Of a stretch of DNA of 64,000 nt, positions 1 through 12,000 are shown piece by piece. Origin of the DNA: Beaufortia kweichowensis (taxonomy: Eukaryota; Chordata; Actinopteri; Cypriniformes; Gastromyzontidae); the NCBI GenBank assembly GCA_019155185.1, contig CM032794.1, positions 11,633,988 to 11,697,987 of the forward strand, written 5' to 3'. How positions within the stretch are numbered: position 1 is the stretch's first letter; the number at the start of each line of letters is the position of its first letter. A program made the position numbers and the translations under genes. The notes below the pieces were generated by a model. The model did no database searches and was not told where the DNA came from. It saw only the letters and a program-made list of their open reading frames with translations.

Positions 1-63
1 TCGACTTCTCGTGTAGATCAACACGACTGCCAGCAGAAAAATACCTGCGGACTTTCTGCACGG
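1..63 (+). CDS. nkd1: probable partial internal exon of nkd1
   Basis: The window opens in an open frame reading STSRVDQHDCQQKNTCGLSA plus R. It ends at an excellent splice donor (CGG|GTACGTAA), and the donor falls in phase 0. The next nkd1 exon (11739) begins in phase 0 with DPLDEGYAEG, so the two join without breaking the frame. In mammalian NKD1 a variable, basic, low-complexity stretch occupies this place between the N-terminal block and VALPPEKT, so similarity alone cannot prove it. It could also be a chance open stretch of 21 codons. Confidence 0.6.
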
Positions 64-3000
64 GTACGTAATCCATTTCATAACTTCATCACACTTGCAT
101 GTTAAAGGTGTGAGGATTTTGGACTTTGTGGAAGTTGTACTAAGTGAACTTTAGCATGGCACCTCATTTGCGCTACGCTTTGAATTCATTTAAGACTTTG
201 CAGGTATAAATTGTTCGGGTGATATATTAGTTACCGATTGGAAGAAATGCTGCGTATTTTTTGTATGGAATGTTATTTATTAATGCGTATAAGTTGTTGT
301 TTGTAGTTAAGTGATCAAAAGCTTTTTGGTGGGATTCATGACAGACGACATCCTCTAAAGTAAAGATAAAACCCCGTTTGTCATCTTCTGTTTTTGCTTC
401 TTCTATATCTGTTTGTTTTAAACATTTTCGTGTTCCACTATCGTCGTTTCCCGCTTTCGCGGGCCACACGCGCTTCAAGACCACCCAATTGACTTAAAAC
501 CAGCACTTTTGTCCTGCCATTGTTTTCTGGACAATAGTTTAGTCTTTGGAAACGGTCTGTAGTTTGAGGCCAACTATAAAAGCCAGAGGTTTTTCAAGCA
601 GTGATTAAAGGAGAAACATTCTGTGAATGCATGTTTCCCCGACACCCTTTAATGATGTCTGTTAAAACGCTCTGCGCACTTTGAGCTGCTTCCTTTGAAG
701 CCAGAGGAGGAGATTTTGTGTTGTTATTTCTTTGAAAAGGGGAAATGTCAAGTCTACGAAGAGTTTCAGACTGTTTATTTCTGACAGGCACATAATTTTG
801 AGGTCAAATATCAACCGAAAAATAAATAGGCTACGTTTGGTATAGAAGGCAGAACACATAATTGAGCTTACAACTGATATTTAGATGTGACTGAATGTTT
901 TTTCCTTAAGCAAGTTGTGTGTTTCTAACGGGAATTTGCCCAACAAGTAAAACGCTATAGCAGTCATGTTTAGACAAAAGGCACGTCAACTTTTTCTCTG
1001 GCGGCTCACATGGGTAAATGGTTTATTTGAACGTGGTGGGAAGAACTGTGTGAGGGCTAGGAACAGATGCAAGTTCTCTCTGTAGGTAATAGATCACGGC
1101 GGCTTGAAAGCATTGCAGGCTGACAGGCTGGTGACAGCGCTGTATTGTGAAGTAGAGAGAGGGGTGGAGGGAGGGAATCGGTCTGTCTCAGATTTGGCAT
1201 CCTGGTAAATGCATAAGAGTTAAGAAGAGCAGAAATGCTCTGGAAATACCTCAGAGTAAGCCTCTTTTGGTCAAGAGCTGTTGCGGAGATGCAAAAGACT
1301 TTTTGAGGGTTGGAGAGATAGAGAGAGATGTAGAGAGTGACAGAAAAGGAGGAAATCCAGAAGGCTGCTATTAAACAGCCGTCTCAAACAGCGGGAGGTT
1401 GCAACCGCAACTTCTTAAGACCCAGTCTTCAAATGTGGACATACACAAACCTGTATCTGACTCATGCACCCTGCGACTTTACAAAATATGGCTTCGGAGT
1501 CAGTGTGGAAATTGCATTTTATTTATTTTCTTACTCTCAAGGTTCAGCACTGACTATAAAGCTTGACTTGTTACTGCATTGCAAACTAAGAAATTCTACC
1601 CTTACAAGAAGTGGATTTTAGGTACTGATGTCTTAAGGGGAAAATAAGCTTGAAAAGCTGAACGCATGGTGCTTTCTCAGTTCAAAGTTCACACAGTTTA
1701 CATTTTATGACTTTTTTTCACTCTCTGCTGTGAAATGGGAGTTTTATTGTTGCTGGAGAGGTCATATTGTACTAATCAACAGTCACAAAGTCTAAAATGA
1801 CTTCATAAACATACCTTTCTTTTGTTTGGATATTATCATTTCTCACGTTTCAAACACATGAGCTGACATTTTCTTATTTAGCGTTTATCTTTATTACATT
1901 ACTACACTAGAGCTAGGGATGGTTCAACACAACCTGTGTGTTGTCCTTAAGATGTTCTAATAAGGAGTTTTAGACATCATAGCAGTACTAAGTGTGTGTG
2001 GTAATGTCCAAGCTGGAGTGAAGTGATTTGGCCAGGCTACAGGATTCTTGCTGAATGAATTAGATCTTTTAAACAATTACGACTTTACTGGACTGGTTTT
2101 GTTTTTGAATAAATATTTGAATAGTGTGTGTCTAATGGTTTTAAGAGTGTTATGGAAATTAAAGAATAAAAAAAATTAAAGGTGTTTTATTTGTTTGAAA
2201 GTATTCACTTTGTTTTGACATAACAAAGCGTCTCCAGGACAATTTAATATTTTATAGAGTGATGAAATTGAGGCTGATTTAGCTGAAGGGACTTGCATCT
2301 TTGTGTTAGTTCTTTTTTTACATTTTATATTACAAGCTAACCTTTTGAGAATGATTTCAAACATTATGTTTATAATTCCAGTGAGAAATATCGATTGGAT
2401 CAGAACTTGATTAAAAACATGTGTTGTTTTCTTTCCCTTTTTCATTTGTTTTTGTTTTTAATTCAGCCGCCACCTCTGTGGCTTTTCTTTTAAAGGTTCT
2501 CTGCAGATTCTATAAACCATATTGTCAAAAATAATGATTGTTAACAAAATAAAAAAATAAACAGAGAAGTTTAAAGTGAAGCGATGGAGTGATTGCTGTA
2601 TCAAGAAGAATTACCTCATTCCCTGAACATGAAGAATTTTATAAACCTCACTCTTAAACCCGGGTTGAAAATCCTAATAAAGGCTACCTGGAGAGTTAGT
2701 TATTTATAGCATGTGTTTAAGTTCGGACTGTTGTGTTTGTGTCTTTGCTGTAAATGGGGTTCAGATGGTGTGGACGGTGGGGAGCCTGAGTCAGGAATCT
2801 GTTTGATGAGCGTGTTTGTTTTGTGTTAAGTTAACTGGCCTTTCCACACAAGACTTTCTTATGTAGCACTGCCTATTACATTTTCCAGCCTGCCTTGCAT
2901 TGCTCCAGCAGCTGCTATTGCGCTGTGAGTACTAGTTCAGGAAGGCACTGAAGGTCAGAGTCACGTCCTTCTTCAATGATACGTCTGTGATGCTTGTGTT

Positions 3001-6000
3001 GTTGATGGTGGTTCAAGTCCAACTTCCATCATTTTCTCTCCTCTCGCTCTGCTTTCTGCCTTTACTGGTCATACTAGGTCCCGTTGCTAAGCTGACTTCA
3101 ACCTCAACCCCTTCAGTTGTCATTCAAGCTTAATAGGACCAGAGCTTTTTATCCAATGCCCACATTGCTTTGACATAAGGCTGCTCTCAATCAGTAAGAA
3201 CAGTGAGCTCTAAAACCAGACAGAATTACACTATCAAAGAAGACACTTAACATCATATCTCTAAAATCAGTCAGGATCAAAGTGCCAAGACCAGTCGATG
3301 TTACTGCTTTGAAATATGGCTTTATCGGAGCTCTAAAACCAGTTAGCACTGCACTTCTAAACTAGGGCAATACAGCCACGCTAAAACCAGACTATATCTG
3401 TTTTGGAACAGCTCAAAAGCAGCCAGTAGGTCAGCTATAAAACCAGGCTTTATATCACGACTTTGAAACCACTCTGTATCAGTCTGTGTGTAATATCACT
3501 GCTCAAAGACCAACCCATCTAAACACTTTGAAGCCCAGATCAAACAGAGTGCTATAATTCTAAAAATAAATGTCTTAGGAATTAGAGGAACTTTTGGGGG
3601 AATATTTTCGATATTATACTTATATACTAGTACGTAAATGTTAAACCTTCCACATACACGCACGCACTCGACTGTCTTTGCCTCAGATGTTTTCTCATTG
3701 TAGCGCAAAGGATGACAGTGTATGCACTTTTTCCTCCACTTTGTTTCTTGTATTCCCTTCCCTATATCTAAAGTGTTTCTTTCACTTTAAGCTTCAAGTG
3801 CGGTTGTCACACACTTACCCTTAGACTCTGTCTTTCTCTGTTCAAGATGTCAGGTTCACCATCTCTCTCCAGGGCTGGTTGAGAAAGGATGACAGAAAGA
3901 GATTGAAAGACACAGAGTGGGGGAGGAAAGAAAAGACTATGTTTTTTCTTGCCATTAAAGAGAAGGAAAGGGAAGAGGGTGCCTCTGGGGAGTGGAACAG
4001 CACCTGGCTCCAGTGTAGGGCTGCTGAGGCATTCCCATGAGACAGGAGAAAAGAAAGAGATGGGAGGAGGAGGGGAGAAAGAGGAGAAGTAGATGGATCT
4101 TTCAGGACGGAGGGAGTGAGACCCGCAGGTGGCTGCTCTGTCACTTACTTCATTGATTGTCTTGTCTCAAATTGTGTGATGTTAATATTACTGGTATAAA
4201 ATAAATTCACTCTGTGTGGCATGTATACAGTTTTTGGAAATTAAATCAAGCACACAGATCATTTAGATCACATGTAATCTCATGATTATTTTAATAGTTG
4301 TAAATCAGATGGATATTGCATGTTTTTTAAATTCGTGACCCTCATGTTAGTCCAAACCTGTGTATGACCTTCTTTCTTCTACAGAACACAAAAGATGATA
4401 TTTTGAAGAATGTTGAGACATTTTCCAAAATATCTTCATTGCATGTCTAATGGTAGACATACAATGCTGGTTTGTTCATAGTACAAATGGAAAAATTAAA
4501 TTACTGAATGTTTGTGATTTATCTCAGTTGTAGCCGTTTTAAATGGTTTGCCTTGTGATTTGTATGTGTTTTTCCTTCAGACTATGAGTAATGCAAAAGT
4601 GGTGTGCATTTGAGTGTAAGTGGGTTTAAAAATAGTGTTCAGGTATGCATGGTATGGGGGTGTGCTGGGGGCCGAAGCGGTGCCTGACTAGGTGCGTCTG
4701 AGAGAGCATGTTTGTGTGTGTGGGACATTAAAGCACGTCTGTCCGGATGTTCTCCAGAGATCAAAGTGTGTGGTGGGAATGTGTGGACTGAGCTGCTGGG
4801 ATTAACAGCTGAGAATTGAGCTCTGTTTGAAACATTTCCTTAAACACAGACACACATCTACAGGCACAAGCAGCAGAGCTCAGGAAAGTGTTGAAGTCTC
4901 CTGAACACCACTATTGATTCAGCTGCTCTGACACATTTATGGTTTTTCTCTTCTTCTAAAGGGTGACATGTTGTAACTCATTTGAATGATCATGTGAATC
5001 CAAGAAGTGATGGTTTTGTCTTAGACGTGTGATTTTAAAACTAAACTACCATTTGCTAAACTGTCTGTAAACTGTCAAATGTAAAGTTAACTACTGTTAC
5101 AATTGAAAATTAACCAAAAATCAAGTTTTACTCTGTAGTTATTTCTTTTCCTTTTGTCAGCGGTTAGCTAAAGTAACAAAAGAGAAGAACAGCTATTCCT
5201 TTTTGTTACCGTGTTTAATTCATGTTGTTTATCTGTGTTTAGACGTCTTATGAAAAAGTCATATTGAAGGATTTGGTAAATCTCTGACTTGTCTTGCTGT
5301 AACCACAAATCTTCAGCTTTATGTTACTCTGGTGTTTGAAGACCTTTAGAGAGGAACAGACTGGAGTTTCAAACATAATGTTTGAAAAGTCTTTTCTCTG
5401 TATTTGGGGCAGTTTAGTTATTCCTTTTCTCTGCTTTTAAAGAGAAAAGGAAGAGTGGAAATGGAGAGAGGGTAAAGAAGGGATCACCTAAGGGGAAGAG
5501 AGAGAACAAACTGGAAACACTGCTTTATTTTCAGTGCTTCAAAGCTCTCTCTTCTCTCGCTCTTGGTTTAAAGGTGTCTCCAGTAAACGGGAATGTAGCC
5601 TTACTAACTCAAAAGGTTTGCTTCATTTAATCTTTCAAACTTCATTTTCTCTCTTATTCAGGTTGCTTGTTTTTGATTGCAAAGTCTGCATATCCTTTTG
5701 TATGGTAACACATGTTTAATGACTCTGTATGTTTCCATGCATGAGTAGTTGAAGAATGGCTCTGTATATTTGTCTCTTACAAGTGTGTATGTGAGTAATT
5801 GTGGGTTTCTATGGACAGTGAGTGTGTGGTGACATCAGCGTCGCGTTCTTTGATGTGGATGAGGTAATGTGTGAGGAAATGTTTGCAATGTTAATCTCAT
5901 CTGAGAAATTATTAAGCAGACCCTGACATAAGCAGCAACCAATTCCTCAACACGTGATGAAAATTTGATTTTACATCCACATAATGAGGATAATAAATGC

Positions 6001-9000
6001 ATTAATAGTCTAGACTGTAACAGTCAATAAAAGCTGCTATTGAATAGTGTTTTGCTAACTGCTCAGCTCAACCTCCCAATCTGTAAACCAGACAGGTGTG
6101 ATTTCTCAGGACACCTATTTCAATGATGCCTAAGAGCGATTCACTAGCACGAACTGAGCTGTTGCACAGGCACCAAATGAGAATAAGTTGTATCTCTCTC
6201 TCTCTCTCTCTCTCTCCCTCTCTCTCTCTTGCTGTCTCACTCTCTGCTGAGTGTGCGGTCTGTAATCCATCCCCTCTTTCTGCTGTAGCTGTGCAATGAG
6301 AGTTGTGTTTGAGTGACTGACTGCGTGTGTATTAAAACACCTTCGTTGCCTTTGTTTTTCTTTATTTGCTAAACGTCATTAGGTCCACACACATTCACTT
6401 GTATTTCTTTTGCTCTGCCTGCCTTGATTTAGAAATGTGTGATGAAATGTGTAATGATTGGCATGCTTTGAATTCTGGATGTGATGTATTGCTTTACTGT
6501 GTCTGGTCAGATATTATGAACTATAGGCTGATATGAGGATTTAAACTCATAGTATCATCTGTTCTGGTGCTCAGTAGAGACTGGAGAATGATTTTTGTTA
6601 GATTTCAACAGGTTGAGCTCAGGTTTTTCCGCTCAACTTCCTGCTGAGTTAATGGCCCTACCAACTCTTTTTGTATTCTTTAAGAACTACAGTCTGGCTG
6701 TTGTTGGGGCCAGTGAACTCCTTAGTATAACTTTTAAAATGAGCCTTTTTGCTTTATATTTTTGCAACCCAACAAATATTGTCTGTTCTAAAAAATGTTA
6801 TCAAATGCGTATTTATAGGAAATAGTGTAACAGCAGTTGTTTTTCATGGCCAACTTAATATGACAAAAATATTTGAATATACTTGAATATTACAGTAAGA
6901 AACTGAGGCAAGACAGGTCTTTTTCTCATTGAAGCTGACAGGCACTCCTGGCGCACATAAACATGCTTTCTACGGCAAGCCCCGAAGGGACAAATACACT
7001 TCACACACATTTACAGTGTAAAGGCACTCCATGAATTTCAGGTTGATAGCTGCCAAAATGGGGCATTGTGATAGAAGACACAAACAAAGTGGCTTAATTT
7101 GTTACCTGTCTTTCATTCTTTACCAATGAGTATGTCCATCCTACAAGATTTCTGCAGAAACACTGTGATATCTCCACTGTTATCTAGTTGATTGAGTTGA
7201 CCACCAACATTAAGAAATACAGTAGAATCAGCAGCATATCATATATAACCAGTTTGATTGGTGGAATTGACTAATCGGCCAGTAGCTGATCTACAGGACA
7301 ACAAATGTACAACAAATACTCTATATAACAGTTTTTTAACAGCACGCAGTACTGACGTTCCAGTCGTGTAGGTTATCTGGGATGTCTGTTTTGCTCATTA
7401 TAAAGTATGGGGTGCTTATATAGGTCACTACACTCCAGACTCTTTCATCCTCACATGTAGGAAAGTATGTAGGGTACTGGGGGAGCACAAGGAGTCATTT
7501 TGGATTGGCCAGTTAGCTAGCGAGGACTGGTTTGCCGTGCCTTCAGCGCAGGGGGCCGCACCAGCATATAGATCCGTCTCGTAAGATCCTAGAGCTCGTA
7601 ACTGTATACACTTAAGCAAGATAACAGACGCAGCAGATTAAAAAGGAATTTAGCCACAGAGCGCCTGAGTGCGTGCGCATAGTTTATTGTCTCTCCGCTG
7701 AAATATGGTACCTGTAGGTGTACATGTCTTTGCGAAGGCTTAAACTGTCTTATAAAATGGAGCGGTTCTGGTTGGCTGCAGTTCATAGCGCTGTGTTAAT
7801 ATGATTAGGACTGTGGTCTGAGTGAGAACTGAAGGTGACAGACAGGGGGAGAGGAGACCGTCTTAATTAGGTTTTCATTGGTTTGATGACGTTCCAAGGC
7901 TGTGGCGTAGGAAAGGGTTGGCGACTGATCATGCATAACTGAGCTTGCGTGTTTTATGCGTATGTGTGCGCGTGCTTGGCCCGCGATCATGCAGAACTGT
8001 CATCAGCTGTGTAAATTGTCCGTCAGCCCTTGTGGCATGGCGAGCAGACAGAAAACACAGACACGGAGTAGTGTGGGACTTTCCACAACACAATTCACTT
8101 AACTCCCACACTCCCACACTTTCAAATGTACAGATGAAAACACTGTAATTACGAGCTATTTAATGACACCTTCACATCCATGATCATACTTACCCTTTTC
8201 TGAAGATTACAATCTATTTTAGATATCTCCTTGTGTAGTTTTTTATGTGCCAGGCACGGCAGGGTGAGCCTCACACATGTTTACAAACACATGCCTTGGT
8301 TTCCAAGTTTAAGCTTGGCCCAGCAGTTACTCTGTACTCTTGTGTGCTAAACACACAAGTCATCATTATTATGATCTTCACTCTCTCATTATTTTCTTAG
8401 GAAACTTTAAAAAGGTTTTTTCTTTTTGGCAGAATAAAATTGAACAGAACTCTCAAGCACCTTAATTTTTAGTCAGGTAACCTTAAAGTGTGCACAAATC
8501 CAAATACATGCAAATATGCATCTCCAAAGCCAAAAATTAGCTTTAATGTGACTGAATTACCAAGAAGAATAGAAAGTATAAGAAATGACACACTTAATAA
8601 TACATTTAGGAAGCTTATTCCACCCCAAGAGTCATCTGAAAGTGACATTGATCCACCTTTTTGCATGTCTGATGGATAAGTAATTTTGTCATGACCCAGT
8701 GTGTTAAAAATGTTGGGGCAAGATGTAAAATGTTGTAAAAGGCTCCTGCCATGCCTTCCCCTTTAATTCATGTTTACACTTTCATATATTTCTACTGATC
8801 ACAGGACCAACAAAAACACAGTGGATGTCTGATGTGTGTCTATGTGTTTTGGCTGTCAAGTAATGTTGCACTGTGTTCTGTGGGCATGTATTTGTACTAA
8901 AGTACTAAAACTTCTCTTCTGTCCTGTTTTGGCTAGTGTTGAAACAGACGGATCTGCTTGGTTTTCCGCAGAGTGTGAAACATGGTGTCTGGAAAAGAGT

Positions 9001-12000
9001 TTCTGGTTGCTGGCACAGATTAAGTGAAGCCCTTGTTTACGTTTCACAGGCCTTTTCATGATGCTCGTGAGGCGAAAGACCCACAGCAGAAACGCCATTG
9101 TTCCATCTGTTCCAACATTTATAAACACAGAGAAACACAGGCTAGAAACAAATAAAGACAAAGAATGTGTTGAGTTAGTCGCAAGAAGGTCGTGCAGATG
9201 TTATTTAGGCCTTTTCTTTGTTTAAAATGTCATTCACTAGACTTCATCTGTGAAATTACAAAATCAGGCTTTTAATCAAAAACCTCTTTTTGCACAGAAA
9301 CTCTGTCTTTACCTCCGTGTAATTCTCAATTGTGCTATTAATGGCACTTACTTTCCATACATTAGAGAGTGACCTGAAGCATATAGGTTTACACACACAC
9401 ACACAAGTGCACACACTTCACCCCGCTGAGTGTGTATAGATCCCTCTTCAGCCCCTCATTACACCGCTGAAGAGAGATCAGCCACTATTGATCACGCTCT
9501 CCACGGACAATTAGCCTCTGGTGCTATCTGGAAACCATACAAAAACAAGACATATCAAATGCCTTAGTGCAGCTTACTGTATGGGAAGTTATTGTTATAT
9601 CACACTTGAGTTTGGTCTTCTATTTGTGTTAGTCTTGTGTGTAGTGTGTTTTACTTTTCGTCAGTTGTCATGTTTTTTTAATATGCTGATCTCAAATGAA
9701 ACATACCCAATATTTTTGGTTGTGTATAATGACAATTCCATGTTCATCTTCAAAGTACATTGCAAAGAATTTACTTAGTATTTCTGTCTTGTTTTCCAGT
9801 ACAAATATTTTTTAAATCTTAAATCAGGATACATTCTGCTAATAAGCAAGATATAAACTCTTGTTTACTGAGAAAATAGCAAATTTAATATTTGAACAAG
9901 CAAAAATAAGGGCAAGACAAACTTGAATTATGTTTTACTTCTTTAGTAATTACTTAATTCAAGCTTATTTTCCATTGGTAACAGATTAAGAAAATACATT
10001 GCTTATTAAGAAAATATATCCTGGTTTAAGAATAACACTGCAAAAGATATTTACACTGCAAAACAGGAAAATGTCATTTTTTGTAGTGGTAGTGAGGTAG
10101 GATTCAAAACACAATATTTAACATCCTCTCATGCAATAATTCTCAAATAATTGCATTTTTTTCTGTATCTTCATTATTTGTAATCTATTTTTTCCCTTTT
10201 GGTTTTGCCAACTTTTGTTCTTGTATTCTTGTTTTTACTATATTTCCGTTTTTGTGTTCTTTTTCGTTGTGCTCTAGTTTTCTTTTTGCATTATAAAGCC
10301 TTTTTGGGGGGTTGTGAAAGGTGCTATATATAACAGAAAAACTATTTTAGTTGTTGTTGTTGTTAGGACTGTGCAAGACGACTCTAGCAGAGTTGTGTAA
10401 CCGAGTGGGTTATAGACTGAATGGGTGGGGGTGGAATAAGAAGGGTGATGATTTGTGGGTGCATGTGACTGAAGCAGGGTCTATAGAGCTTTTTAAGGGT
10501 GTCTGAGAGGGGCGGACAGACGACATAATGATTGTGCCGAACGCCTCTCAGAGGTGAAGTTCAGGGATTAGCGAGTTTCTCACAGCCCTCAATGTCCTGT
10601 GGAAGAAAGCACAGCTTTATATTAATACACACTCATGCAAACACGGCACACTCGTTTAAACGGGCCAAGTAGTGCTATCGAAGCTTAATTCCAGCATTTG
10701 AGATAGAAACAGAAAACAGATAGAAAAAGAAAGCGAAAAGAAAAAATGAAACAAAATACTTGGAGAACCTTCTGGCGTCCAGTTCACTGTTTCATCCAAA
10801 TGAGAAGAACTTATATTTATAATACAGCACATCCATCATCCAGACAAGGCATAATTAGCACATTCCCCTAGCGTGCTGTCGGCCAACCTCTCCAGCATGC
10901 TGGTAAACGTGCGCGCAGCAGTGTATGGCTTGAGGCACTACAGTAAGACATTTAGTGTAGATGAAGACAAAGCAGCCCCTTATAGGCAGAAACAAGATGT
11001 ACACACACAGCTACAGAATGCCACTGAGATTGCAAGGTCACTCTTTGGGCAAGAGAAATGAATTCTCAGTGATACAATCACACAGACAGCAGGATTATCT
11101 TAATGAGGTTGCAGGTGTGTGTAAAACTATAGTTCTCCCAACCAAACAGATGTTTGGTGTGTTTGTATGGGAAAAGTGGAAAGGTGAATCATTTTAGATG
11201 AGACACTTCTTGCTGATCACTTCTGCTAACAACGATAAATGAAGGGAGAGTTTCAGGACGACGCTTACTCAAAATCACCTGTCAAGATTGCAAGAGGTGT
11301 TTGGATCAAGTATGTTTCTTGGAAGTTGATGAATGATGTCATTTTTTCTGGATGTTGCTGTGCAGCAAAAGGTCTGTATCTGGGGTTATCACACCTGCTG
11401 TACTCTCTATTATGGGATGTGCTAGACAGGCTCTCATTTCTAATACGGTCTCTGTTGCCTCTCACTTTTCTCCTTCCTTCACTGTGATGCGTCTAATGGT
11501 TTGTGTACATGCTTTAGACATTTAAGCTCTGGTGCTTATCTGGGAGATACAGGTTCAAATTTAGTCTGGCCATGTATCTGTATTTGTTGTTTTGAAACTG
11601 CCTTTGCTTTAGTGTGGCACTTGAGGTGATTGTGTCAAAGTCATGTTCATATTGTACATCACGTATTTATTTAAGCATCATGCATGTGTGACAGTTACAT
11701 TTTCTGTTAAATAACATTAATTCTCTCTGTCTCTGCAGGATCCGTTGGATGAAGGTTATGCTGAAGGTATCAGTGATGAACACTATCGTTTAGAAGGTAA
11801 ACCATCTCACCATTCTCATCATGTCTCTTGCATCACTGTAATATACTCACTGACCTCTCAACTTATTCACTGTTTATAGTACAAACATAACACATTTGCA
11901 ATCGTATTCAAGGTTTAGATGACTTACCAGGTATTCACAAGGTTTTGAAATTGATATTCCATCTCCCGTTCTTGCAATGGAAAGAATCTGAGCGGAGATC

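Larger units (their letters stand above)
64..11738 (+). other. nkd1: large nkd1 intron (11.7 kb), non-coding
   Basis: No exon of nkd1 or any other gene is recognisable here; all open frames are short and lack family signatures. It holds a degenerate 24-bp minisatellite (3195-3480), a fragment of an inverted-repeat DNA element (4334-4440), a (TC)n tract (6193-6229), a short (CA)n tract near 9392-9405, and a fold-back element (9758-10088). A good TCF/LEF-type site (AGATCAAAG, about 4759-4767) lies within it. If the exon at 1-63 is wrong, this is still intronic or upstream nkd1 sequence. Confidence 0.7.

Noticed and set aside
3195..3480. CRISPR-like regular spacing
   Set aside because: Units are adjacent and degenerate with no spacer/repeat alternation, in a vertebrate intron; it is a minisatellite.
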